From an uncultured Lachnospiraceae bacterium (GTDB taxonomy: Bacteria; Bacillota; Clostridia; Lachnospirales; Lachnospiraceae), in assembly GCA_910586025.1 (NCBI GenBank), contig CAJUIO010000053.1, positions 1 through 24,258 on the forward strand: a stretch of DNA of 24,258 bases, written 5' to 3'. Shown here piece after piece: positions 8,222 to 15,223 of this stretch; position 1 is the first letter of the stretch, and each line of letters starts with the position of its first letter. A program made the translations under genes and the position numbers. Below the pieces are notes generated by a model. The model saw nothing but the letters and a program-made list of their open reading frames with translations. It did not search any database and was not told where the DNA came from.

Positions 8222-8970
8222 GAAGGGAAGAGGGGGCAAGGCTTATGCTGCGGCTGCTTATTATGGCGGCCGCAGGTGCGGCCGTGCTTGCGTTTGCGGG
8301 GTGTGGTATGAAAAAGGAAGCGGAAAGAGAAAGGATGCTCTCCTATATGAAGGAAAAATACGGGGAAGAGTTTGAATTCGTGGAGGATTATGCGGGCCAG
8401 GCGGGGAAGGACTACAGGATGATTGTCGCCTCAGACAGGAGGAATCCTGACAGGAGGGTACTGGTTCGGTTTATCCGGGAGGGAGGAGAGGGCTGTTTTG
8501 CGGACAATTATCCCGCTTTTCTTCTAAGGAAAGAGCTGGAAGAGAAAATCGGCACATTGGCCGGGAGCTGCTTCGGAGTCTGCAAGGTCTTCTATAAAAT
8601 ACCGGAGTTTGTATTTCCGGCCGAGTATGGGCAGGATATGACTGCCGATGAGTTCCTGAAGGATTCCCGTTCCATGGCTCAGTTCTATATTTACCCGAAG
8701 GAGACACGGGGAGAAAAGCGGGAATGGGAGAAGAGGCTGGATATCTTTGAGAAGATGAATGCGGCAAACGGCTGGCAGATCCGGGGAACCTTAAGTCTTG
8801 CCAGAGAACGGAAGGATTATGAGATGATCATGCAGGAGAATTTTGCGGGAAGCGTCTATGAGGGCTATGAGGCCGTGGCGGAGCTGGTGTTTTCCATGGA
8901 TGAGAACGGCGGCTTTCGATACAGGAGATGGATAGATGGAGGAAATCCGGAAAAGGGGAGTGACAGATGA
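8218..8970 (+). CDS. Predicted lipoprotein, candidate immunity protein of the lipase effector
   Basis: A 250-residue protein with a basic N-terminus, a hydrophobic stretch (LLIMAAAGAAVLAFAGC) and a lipobox-like AFAGC, with Cys at residue 29, indicating a membrane-anchored lipoprotein facing outward. Phe at -3 is not ideal for the lipobox. The mature part is charged and mixed alpha/beta, with no enzyme motif that I recognise. Start 8218 overlaps the previous stop (ATGA); an alternative ATG at 8245 with AGGGGG upstream gives a more standard signal length. Its own stop overlaps the lipase start by the same ATGA arrangement. Lipoproteins next to T7SS lipase toxins are known to act as immunity proteins (TilA for S. 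aureus TslA), so an immunity role is plausible but inferred. Confidence 0.75.
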   Translation: MRREEGARLMLRLLIMAAAGAAVLAFAGCGMKKEAERERMLSYMKEKYGEEFEFVEDYAGQAGKDYRMIVASDRRNPDRRVLVRFIREGGEGCFADNYPAFLLRKELEEKIGTLAGSCFGVCKVFYKIPEFVFPAEYGQDMTADEFLKDSRSMAQFYIYPKETRGEKREWEKRLDIFEKMNAANGWQIRGTLSLARERKDYEMIMQENFAGSVYEGYEAVAELVFSMDENGGFRYRRWIDGGNPEKGSDR

Positions 8971-10346
8971 CAGAGGAGGAAATCAGCCTGGTGCTCAATA
9001 CCTTTATGTACATAGATTATAAAGAGGCGGATGACGGCATGACCATGAACGAAATATTGGAGGAGCTGTCCCGTCATCCGGACTGCCAGGAGGGAGGCAT
9101 TCATTTCGGAGAGTATACGGTGCTTACGCAGGCTGCCCGGAACCCGGAGATCGGGAGCCTTGTGATTGACAATCAGAGCTGCCTGATGGGATATGACAGC
9201 GGTACCGCGGCCTGCACCTTCGGATCGGAGGAGACGGGCACACTCTATGTGGTCTACAGGGGAACGGGTGACGGGGAATGGCCCGATAACGGACTTGGAA
9301 TGACGGCAGAAAGCACACGGCAGCAGGAGAGGGCCCTTGATTATTTCGAGGATGCAGTGGAAAGAGGCGGGATCTCAAAGGAGCGGAGAGTGATCGTCAC
9401 AGGACACTCCAAGGGAGGAAACAAGGCGCAGTTTGTCACGATGTCCACGAAATATGACGATCTGGTGGATGCCTGCTACAATATAGACGGCCAGGGCTTT
9501 TCCGAGAGTGCGATCGCAGGATGGAAGGAAGAGTACGGCAGGGATGGGTATGAGGAGAGAAGACGCAGGATCACGGGGATTTTCGGTGAAAATGATTACG
9601 TGAATGTGCTGGGAAATTCCATCGTCCCGGAGGATCAGGTCTATTATGTGAAGACTCCGGTTCAGGTAAAAAATTTCGCAGGATATCACGATGTCAAATA
9701 TATGTTCGCCTCCCTGGAGCAGGATCCCCGTACCGGAGAGTACGTGACGGTCTTTGGCGGAACGAAAAATGATTATGTGCCGGGGCGGGGAGATCTGGGA
9801 AGCTATGCGGCGGCGCTCTCCTGCTTCCTGATGCAGATGCCGCCGGAACAGAGGGATGGCTGTGCGGCAACGCTGATGCAGCTGATGGAGCTGGGAGGCG
9901 GGAGAAAAACAGGATTGAACGGAGAGAAGCTGACGCTCTCGGATATCGGAGACTTTATAAGCGCGGGAATTCCGGCGATCTACCGCAGTGTTTTTCTCAC
10001 CGGACAGGGCAGAGACATGCTTGCGGCGGCTTTTCACCAAAAGACCTTCTCACAGGATATGAAGGGGCACATGATCCTGATGACGGATTACTCTCTGATG
10101 GCCGGTCAGGTGCAGGCTCTTTCGCAGATGGCGTCACAGGTGAGGAAAAGGATGCGGGAGGTGCGGGAGACTGCGGACAGGCTTCCCCGCTTTGTGAAGA
10201 ATAACTGGATACTGTGCCGGAGCCTGAAAGGGGAGGCACAGCGCCTGGAAAGAGAGGCGGAAAGCCTGGAAGAGCTTTCGGGGCTTCTTGAGGAAATTGT
10301 GAAATTATATATGGAAAGGGATGTGAAGGTATCACAGTTGTGGTAG
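8967..10346 (+). CDS. T7SS-linked alpha/beta-hydrolase (Mbeg1/class-3 lipase-like) with C-terminal helical domain
   Basis: 459 residues. Residues 1 to about 300 form an alpha/beta-hydrolase of the class-3 lipase/Mbeg1 (DUF2974) type. The visible elements are an oxyanion strand VVYRGTGDG (about 95-103), the nucleophile elbow VTGHSKGGNKAQ (Ser148), a likely catalytic Asp in GENDYVN (Asp210) and a His in GYHDVKYM (His241). Together they suggest a working Ser-Asp-His triad acting on lipid esters. There is no signal peptide. From about residue 375 the protein is helical and charged (QVQALSQMASQVRKRMREV, then LEREAESLEELSGLLEEIV), resembling an LXG/WXG-type secretion domain placed at the C-terminus. 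That is the domain order of the S. aureus T7SS lipase toxin TslA. It is the last gene of the operon, coupled by ATGA to the lipoprotein gene. The lipase fold is firm; secretion and toxicity are inferred. Confidence 0.85.
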   Translation: MTEEEISLVLNTFMYIDYKEADDGMTMNEILEELSRHPDCQEGGIHFGEYTVLTQAARNPEIGSLVIDNQSCLMGYDSGTAACTFGSEETGTLYVVYRGTGDGEWPDNGLGMTAESTRQQERALDYFEDAVERGGISKERRVIVTGHSKGGNKAQFVTMSTKYDDLVDACYNIDGQGFSESAIAGWKEEYGRDGYEERRRRITGIFGENDYVNVLGNSIVPEDQVYYVKTPVQVKNFAGYHDVKYMFASLEQDPRTGEYVTVFGGTKNDYVPGRGDLGSYAAALSCFLMQMPPEQRDGCAATLMQLMELGGGRKTGLNGEKLTLSDIGDFISAGIPAIYRSVFLTGQGRDMLAAAFHQKTFSQDMKGHMILMTDYSLMAGQVQALSQMASQVRKRMREVRETADRLPRFVKNNWILCRSLKGEAQRLEREAESLEELSGLLEEIVKLYMERDVKVSQLW

Positions 10347-10350
10347 AATC

Positions 10351-10360
10351 ATAAGTAAAA
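10351..10360. repeat. 10-bp direct repeat, left copy (putative target-site duplication)
   Basis: ATAAGTAAAA occurs here and again at 10576-10585, exactly flanking the inverted-repeat element between them. This is what insertion with target duplication would leave. Confidence 0.6.
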
Positions 10361-10575
10361 CTAAGGTGATTGCGAAACAGTAAGTTGCTGAAAGATTCAG
10401 ACAATATTTCTCCTCAAATCCTGTTTCGCCAGGCATTCCATCAAGCCCAGTAAAGCATAAGTCAGTCGAGCAAAGGCTCTCCTGCCTTCTATGGTCTTGA
10501 TTTCATGGCGAATAAGGCTTTTCGCAGAAAATATTGTCTGAATATTCTGCAAATTTACAAGTTTTGCAATTACCT
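10361..10575. mobile_element. MITE-like element with ~50-bp imperfect terminal inverted repeats
   Basis: The two ends are inverted copies. The left end reads AGGTGATTGCGAAAC, and the reverse complement of the right end reads AGGTAATTGCAAAAC. Both continue for about 50 bases through an identical core, ATTCAGACAATATTT. The right arm itself contains a near-palindrome (GCAGAAAATATT / AATATTCTGC). ATAAGTAAAA flanks both sides. There is no transposase. The minus strand has an open frame of about 58 codons across the element, ending at 10397, with no convincing start codon; it could be a relic. The element ends a few bases before the AAAAGGAGGG site of the next gene, so it forms that gene's leader and may also act as a transcription stop after the secretion operon. 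Confidence 0.7.
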
Positions 10576-10585
10576 ATAAGTAAAA
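10576..10585. repeat. 10-bp direct repeat, right copy (putative target-site duplication)
   Basis: Second copy of ATAAGTAAAA. Its last bases overlap the start of the Shine-Dalgarno region (AAAAGGAGGG) of the oxidase-like gene. Confidence 0.6.
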
Positions 10586-10598
10586 GGAGGGAACCTGG

Positions 10599-11525
10599 AT
10601 GGAACAGTTGAGAAGAGGTGATTCCGATCAGATCACCAGGGATTATTTTGATTCGCTGCTGCTGGAAATGCGGCATATTGACAGTGAAAAGCCGGATACG
10701 TCCTTTTCACTGTTTGGGGAAACCTTTGCCACGCCCATTATGACGGCGGCCCTGTCGCATTTGAACGGTGTTTGCGAGGCGGGAGCCGTACAGATGGCGC
10801 AGGGAGCAAAAATGGCGGGAGCCGTGAACTGGACAGGCATGGGAGATGAGAAGGAGCTGGAGGAAATCACGGCCACCGGCGCAAAAACCATCAAGATCAT
10901 CAAGCCCTATGAGGATAACGGGATGATTCTGGACAGGATTGCGCATGCAAGGGAATGCGGCGTTCTGGCGGTGGGAATGGATGTGGATCATGCCTTTGAC
11001 CGCAGCGGGGAATATGACGTGGTCATGGGATGGCGGATGAGACCCAAAACGGCGGATGAGATTAGAAGTTTTGTGGAGGCTGCCGGGATTCCCTTTATCG
11101 TGAAGGGGATTTTGAGCGTGAAGGATGCCTACAAATGCCTGATGGCGGGAGTTAGCGGAATTGTGGTCTCCCATCACCACGGCATCATGGATTATGCGCT
11201 GCCTCCGCTTAAAATACTGCCCCATATCGTGAAGGCGGTGGGAGGGAAAATACCGGTTTTTGTGGACTGCGGGATTCTTGGCGGAACGGATGCCTTTAAG
11301 GCGCTTGCTCTGGGAGCGGACGGAGTCTGTGCGGGAAGGGCTCTGATGGAGCCTTTGCGCACGGAGGGCGGGAACGGTGTCGCAAAAGCCCTGCTTGGAA
11401 TGAACGATGAGCTCAGAGGCGTGATGGCGAGAACGGGCTGCAGGGGTCTGTCCCATATGGATTCTGCGGTTGTGTGGCAGATGCCGGTTTCTTCTCCCTG
11501 CACCCGGTCATATAATGAACTGTAA
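10599..11525 (+). CDS. FMN-dependent alpha-hydroxy-acid oxidase/dehydrogenase-like protein (divergent)
   Basis: A 308-residue TIM-barrel protein of the lactate oxidase/glycolate oxidase family, which uses FMN to oxidise 2-hydroxy acids. Recognisable elements are the FMN-proximal strand FATPIMTAALSHL (about 43-55), the Lys strand PFIVKGILSVKDA (Lys169), the active-site segment GIVVSHHHG (about 187-195, family form SNHGG with catalytic His193), and the phosphate-binding DCGILGGTDAFKALALGADG (about 223-242). It is shorter than typical members (about 350-370). Two usually conserved Arg positions differ: the family SNHGxRQLD Arg is replaced (HHHGIMDY), and the phosphate-site DGGxRRG reads DCGILGG. 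Substrate and activity are therefore uncertain. AAAAGGAGGG precedes ATG 10599. Only 26 bases separate it from the subtilase gene, so the two were probably co-transcribed. Confidence 0.85.
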   Translation: MEQLRRGDSDQITRDYFDSLLLEMRHIDSEKPDTSFSLFGETFATPIMTAALSHLNGVCEAGAVQMAQGAKMAGAVNWTGMGDEKELEEITATGAKTIKIIKPYEDNGMILDRIAHARECGVLAVGMDVDHAFDRSGEYDVVMGWRMRPKTADEIRSFVEAAGIPFIVKGILSVKDAYKCLMAGVSGIVVSHHHGIMDYALPPLKILPHIVKAVGGKIPVFVDCGILGGTDAFKALALGADGVCAGRALMEPLRTEGGNGVAKALLGMNDELRGVMARTGCRGLSHMDSAVVWQMPVSSPCTRSYNEL

Positions 11526-11551
11526 GAGCCTTTTAAGGAGAACAGTGTAAT

Positions 11552-12058
11552 ATGGCCAGTCAGAAATTGGAAAATCTGCTGAACCTTGCCCTGTCTGTTT
11601 CGGAGGACGTGAGACTGAAATCCGGACAGCTGAATGTGGGTTATATGGAAGAGGAAAAAAGATGGGAGCTGATCGTTAAATATAACGGTGATCTTGGAAG
11701 ATTAAACGGAGAGGTGATACAGGTGGAGGAGCTTATAGCCGGGTATGCCATCGTGACACTGCCGGAAAACCTGATTGAAACCTTTGCCCGGCTGGATGAG
11801 GTGGAGTACGTGGAGAAACCCAAAAGACTCTATTTTTCCGTTCTTTCAGGAAAAGAGGCCTCCTGTATCCGGCCGGTTACCGTGCGCAGCCCCTATTTGT
11901 CCGGAAAGGGTGTGCTGGTCGGCGTGATTGATTCCGGGGCGTGCGCTTTGTTATTGTCTGAAATTCCGGGCTTCCATTTTTATGCAAATATGGGAATTAA
12001 AATTCATGCAAATTTTGATGCGTCATTTACATTGACGGTAATGCACTTGTTGTGCTAA
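11552..12058 (+). pseudogene. 5' half of a Csp-like subtilase (S8 peptidase), interrupted at the catalytic-Asp motif
   Basis: Residues 1-129 are the N-terminal region of a Csp-type bacterial subtilase: a prodomain-like segment (about 1-100, including GYAIVTLPENLIETFARLDE) followed by SGKGVLVGVIDSG with catalytic Asp127. In intact relatives this motif continues straight into GIDYxxxxF. Here, after codon 129 (ending 11938), the frame runs 39 residues into unrelated DNA and stops at 12056-12058, inside the -10 hexamer of the next promoter. The missing continuation, starting exactly at GIDYQNREF, is found at 22839. AAGGAG precedes ATG 11552. As it stands the product would be an inactive N-terminal fragment with a foreign tail. 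No frameshift or stop is seen before the break. Confidence 0.85.
11982..12013. repeat. Pair of ATGCAAAT direct repeats upstream of the cassette promoter
   Basis: ATGCAAAT occurs at 11982-11989 and 12006-12013, 24 bases apart (about two helical turns). The second copy ends 18 bases before the -35 box, a placement typical of activator sites. No protein is known to bind here. Confidence 0.35.
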
Positions 12059-12061
12059 AAT
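12032..12061 (+). promoter_or_regulatory. Extended -10 promoter of the chemosensory operon
   Basis: TTGACG (12032-12037), an 18-base spacer, TG at 12053-12054 and TAAAAT (12056-12061): five of six bases at both hexamers plus an extended -10. A 5-bp inverted repeat CGTCA/TGACG (12021-12025 and 12033-12037) overlaps the -35, a possible operator. Confidence 0.7.
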
Positions 12062-12131
12062 GATATCGTTTAGAGAACCGTTTTCCTAAAGAGACAAAAG
12101 AAGGAAAATGGAGGAAAAGAGGAAGCAGAAT

Positions 12132-12506
12132 ATGGACGAAAAATTCAGAAAGCAGCTGGAGGAAAATGGTGCGGACGTGGATGCCACGCTGAAGCGTTTT
12201 ATGGGGAACGAAACACTGTACATGAAGTTTATCATGAAATTTTTGGATGACAAGAATTTTGCCGGTGTCAAGGAAAATCTCGGCAAGAAGGATTATGAGG
12301 CGGCTTACGTGAGCGCACATACCCTGAAGGGCGTTACGGCCAATCTGGGACTGGATCCGGTTTACAAGGTGGTGTCACAGATTTCCGACATGTTAAAGGG
12401 CAAGTCACCCGAAGAGGTTGATCACGAAAAGCTCGAGGAATTAAGCGGGCAGCTGGAAGTGGAGTACAGCCGTTTTATCAGAATTCTTGAAGAAAACAAA
12501 CCGTGA
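12132..12506 (+). CDS. Stand-alone Hpt (histidine phosphotransfer) protein
   Basis: A 124-residue helical protein with the Hpt signature AHTLKGVTANLG; His63 is the phosphoacceptor, with Lys and Gly following as in HPt domains. It is soluble, with one domain and no kinase fused. It would shuttle phosphate between response-regulator receiver domains and a hybrid or partner kinase. The ATG at 12132 has GAGGA about 8 bases upstream. An in-frame ATG at 12108 (eight residues longer, AAGG only three bases upstream) is possible. It is the first gene of the operon, followed by a gap of 90 bases holding a second promoter. Likely partners are the PAS kinase and the two receiver-HD proteins downstream. 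Confidence 0.9.
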   Translation: MDEKFRKQLEENGADVDATLKRFMGNETLYMKFIMKFLDDKNFAGVKENLGKKDYEAAYVSAHTLKGVTANLGLDPVYKVVSQISDMLKGKSPEEVDHEKLEELSGQLEVEYSRFIRILEENKP

Positions 12507-12522
12507 CAGCCTGACATTTGAT

Positions 12523-12551
12523 TTGACATTTGTCACGAAAAATGGTAGTTT
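12523..12551 (+). promoter_or_regulatory. Internal promoter between the Hpt gene and the response-regulator gene
   Basis: TTGACA (12523-12528), a 17-base spacer, TAGTTT (12546-12551). The repeated GACATTTG (12513-12520 and 12525-12532) and the inverted pair GTGACA/TGTCAC (12503-12508 and 12531-12536) overlap the -35, suggesting a regulated promoter. The hairpin could alternatively attenuate transcription from upstream. Confidence 0.5.
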
Positions 12552-12596
12552 AGAAGATGTGGAAATTGTTTGGTCTGAAGATAATAAGGAGATATT

Positions 12597-13685
12597 ATGA
12601 ACAGGGGCAGACAGCAGATATTAATCGTAGATGACGAAGAGATAAACAGAATGATCCTCAAAGGAGTCTTTGAGGAGGATTATGAGATTCTGGAGGCGGA
12701 GGACGGCCGGGATGCCATACAGCAGATTGAGAATAATCCGAATCTCGCACTGATCCTGCTGGATTTGATTATGCCGGTGCTGAACGGATTCGAGGTGCTG
12801 GAGTATATGCAAAGCCATGGTCTGATCGAGAAGATCCCCGTCATTCTGATCACGGGAGAGACGGTGGGTGACAGTGAGGATCAGGCTTATTCCTACGGGA
12901 TTGCCGACGTGATGCACAAACCCTTTTATCCCTATATCGTAAGGCGCAGAGCGGGAAACATTATCGAGCTTTACCAGAATAAACGGAATATGGAAGAGAA
13001 ACTCAGAGAGCAGGAAGAGACGATCAAGCTCCAGGAGCACAGAGCCCGGGAGGATAACGAGTTTGTCATTCATGCGCTGAGTTCTATTGTTGAGTTCAGA
13101 AATTTCGAGGCGGGAGAACATATCAGGCATATCAAATCCTTTACCAAGATCCTGCTTGAACAGCTCATGAAGAATTATCCGGAATATGGTCTGACACCAA
13201 AGCAGATTGACGAGATGGTCAGGGCATCGGCTCTCCATGATATCGGCAAGATCGGAATTCCGGACGACATACTGCTGAAGCCGGATCTGCTTACTCCCGA
13301 GGAGGCACAGATCGTGAGGAAGCATACCGGAATCGGATGTGAGATTTTAAAGAAGTTCTGCGGAAATCTTAAGGATGATTTCTCTCGTTACTGCTATGAA
13401 ATCTGTCGGTATCATCATGAAAGATGGGACGGCAACGGATATCCTGAACATCTGGCGGGCAATGCGGTTCCCATCAGCGCACAGGTGGTTGCTATTGCAG
13501 ATGCTTACGATGAACTGGTAAGCCCCAGGGTATATAAGAGTGCGTATGCCGGCGAAGTGGCGTATGATATGATTCTAAACGGTGAATGCGGGCAGTTTTC
13601 GCCGGATATACTGGAGTGTTTTAAGCTTGCCAAGGAAGATTTCTTCGACATTGTGGAAGTTACAGATGAGTTTAATTTTTCGTGA
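12597..13685 (+). CDS. Response regulator with intact HD-GYP domain (predicted c-di-GMP phosphodiesterase)
   Basis: 362 residues. The N-terminal receiver domain (about 5-125) has Asp12/Asp13, phosphoacceptor Asp56 (LLDLIMPVLNG), Thr86 and Lys108. A coiled linker (about 125-155) leads to an HD-GYP domain (about 155-350). The metal and signature residues are present: FEAGEHIRHI (Glu171, His175), ASALHDIGKIGIP (His214-Asp215), RYHHERWDGNGYP (about 272-283) and AIADAYDEL (Asp302/Asp305 region). HD-GYP enzymes hydrolyse cyclic di-GMP, so phosphorylation probably controls second-messenger breakdown. A TAAGGAG site precedes ATG 12597. It stands between the Hpt and the PAS kinase, which are its likely phosphate sources. 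The domain call is firm; activity on c-di-GMP is inferred from the intact motifs. Confidence 0.92.
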   Translation: MNRGRQQILIVDDEEINRMILKGVFEEDYEILEAEDGRDAIQQIENNPNLALILLDLIMPVLNGFEVLEYMQSHGLIEKIPVILITGETVGDSEDQAYSYGIADVMHKPFYPYIVRRRAGNIIELYQNKRNMEEKLREQEETIKLQEHRAREDNEFVIHALSSIVEFRNFEAGEHIRHIKSFTKILLEQLMKNYPEYGLTPKQIDEMVRASALHDIGKIGIPDDILLKPDLLTPEEAQIVRKHTGIGCEILKKFCGNLKDDFSRYCYEICRYHHERWDGNGYPEHLAGNAVPISAQVVAIADAYDELVSPRVYKSAYAGEVAYDMILNGECGQFSPDILECFKLAKEDFFDIVEVTDEFNFS

Positions 13686-13702
13686 TGTTTCAGTAGATAT
13701 CG

Positions 13703-13737
13703 GGCAGCAAAAAAACAAATGTTTTTGCTGCCTTTCT
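13703..13737 (+). terminator. Terminator-like hairpin between the response regulator and the kinase gene
   Basis: GGCAGCAAAAA pairs with TTTTTGCTGCC (11 bp, 13703-13713 with 13722-13732), followed by TTTCTT. It begins 18 bases after the stop codon. I see no clear promoter between it and the kinase gene, so it may be a partial terminator that lowers downstream expression. Confidence 0.55.
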
Positions 13738-13782
13738 TGCGGTAAAGATTGAGGCGGCAGGATTCTGACCGAGGGGGAACTT

Positions 13783-15210
13783 ATGGGAGAGGGCAATGAA
13801 GGCATCTTCCCTGTGAAGGATGCGCTTGAAATGGTTATCATGTTTGACCGTTCGGGGAAGATTGTTTATGCTAATGATGCGGCAGAGGTAAAATTAGAAT
13901 ATGATAAGGATCTTTGCGGCAGAAATATCAGCGATATTTTTCCCAATCATTTCGCAACTGCAGAAAACGGTCTTGAGACTGAGTATCCCTTTGGTCACGG
14001 ACTGCAGAATCTAGTGGCATATCGCAAAAATCTCACCTGCTTTCCTGTGGAAGTAAGGATTATGGAAAGTGACGGCTATCCGGAAACATATATATGCATG
14101 GCCAATGACACTCTGGTAAAGGAGCACCTGAGAAGGGAGATTGCTCAGGTAAAGCAGGAAGTCCGACAGGCGGAGAAGGTGAAGACGGAGTTTGTCGCAA
14201 ATGTGACTCATGAGCTCCGTACACCGGTAAACGGCGTTCTGGGGAATATCAGAGAGCTTCTTGAGATGGAGACGGATCCGGATAAGCTGCGTCCCATGCA
14301 GATGATTGAACGCTGCTGTGGGGATATGAATAAGATTATTGACAATATTCTGGATTTTTCAAAGCTTGAGGCCGGCAAATTCACGCTGGAGCCCCACAGA
14401 TTTCACGTGAGGGATATGCTGGATTATGTGAAGGCCCATCATATAAATAAAATTACCGAGAAGGGACTGGAATTCTTTGTGACGGTTTCCCCAAGGGTTC
14501 CCGAATACGTGGTGGGAGATGAGCTTCGGATTAAGCAGATCCTCAACAATCTGCTTTCCAATGCGTTGAAATTTACCTCCGTGGGGAAGGTCACGCTGGA
14601 AGTGCTCAAAACGGCCCAGGTGAATGACAGAATAGAATTGTTTTTTATAGTGATTGATTCCGGTATTGGCATTGATAAGGCGGACAGAGATAAATTGTTC
14701 CAGAGCTTTTCACAGGTGGATGCGTCCATATCGAGAAAGTACGGCGGCACCGGCCTGGGACTCAATATTTGCAAGCAGCTGGCAGAGCTGATGGGCGGAA
14801 GGATCGCAGTGGAAAGTAAAAAGGGAGTGGGAAGCACGTTTTCCTTTTCCATCTGGGTGGATGCCTGCAGCGACGATTCCGGTGCGTCCTTCAGGACGGA
14901 TGACGTGAAAAAATCCGCCCTTATGAAATCCCGCGGGGAGATGCAGGGACAGGATCCGGGTGCTCTCAAGCAGTTTGGAACACAGGAAAACAGAGCCGCC
15001 CTTGAAAAGAATCTCTCCAAACTGATTCTCTGTGTGGAAATGGAAAACTGGGAAAAGGCGGAGATGTTCATGGAGACCATCCGGCAGCTGACGGAGAGGG
15101 CTCCCCGGGAAGTGGGCCGTGCGGTTCTCCGGCTGAAAATGGCAATACAGAGAGGAAACTATGAAAAAGTGGTTTCCGGTTTTGAGGAAGTAAAGGGATT
15201 TCTGCAGTAA
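13783..15210 (+). CDS. Soluble PAS-domain histidine kinase
   Basis: 475 residues with no membrane segment, so a cytoplasmic sensor. A PAS domain covers about 10-110 (MVIMFDRSGKIVYANDAAEV). A short coiled coil follows, then the dimerisation/phosphoacceptor box NVTHELRTPVNGVLG (His143) and an HATPase_c domain: N box QILNNLLSNALKFT, G1 IDSGIGIDKADR, F box FQSFSQVDASIS, G2 YGGTGLGLNICKQL and GVGSTFSFSIWVD. The layout is that of hybrid kinases such as BarA/LuxQ, but the receiver is missing; receivers are supplied by the neighbouring genes. After the ATPase an extra tail of about 115 residues is mostly helical (LSKLILCVEMENWEKAEMF, then LRLKMAIQRGNYEKVVSGFE), reminiscent of an Hpt bundle but with no HxxKG. 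GAGGGGGAAC precedes ATG 13783. Ligand unknown. Confidence 0.93.
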   Translation: MGEGNEGIFPVKDALEMVIMFDRSGKIVYANDAAEVKLEYDKDLCGRNISDIFPNHFATAENGLETEYPFGHGLQNLVAYRKNLTCFPVEVRIMESDGYPETYICMANDTLVKEHLRREIAQVKQEVRQAEKVKTEFVANVTHELRTPVNGVLGNIRELLEMETDPDKLRPMQMIERCCGDMNKIIDNILDFSKLEAGKFTLEPHRFHVRDMLDYVKAHHINKITEKGLEFFVTVSPRVPEYVVGDELRIKQILNNLLSNALKFTSVGKVTLEVLKTAQVNDRIELFFIVIDSGIGIDKADRDKLFQSFSQVDASISRKYGGTGLGLNICKQLAELMGGRIAVESKKGVGSTFSFSIWVDACSDDSGASFRTDDVKKSALMKSRGEMQGQDPGALKQFGTQENRAALEKNLSKLILCVEMENWEKAEMFMETIRQLTERAPREVGRAVLRLKMAIQRGNYEKVVSGFEEVKGFLQ

Positions 15211-15223
15211 GGGGGAGGCGTAC

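Noticed and set aside
11939..12058. C-terminal extension of the 5' subtilase fragment as a genuine protein domain
   Set aside because: The 39 residues after the break have no subtilase character and the underlying DNA carries the promoter and repeats of the next operon, so this is read-through into inserted DNA.
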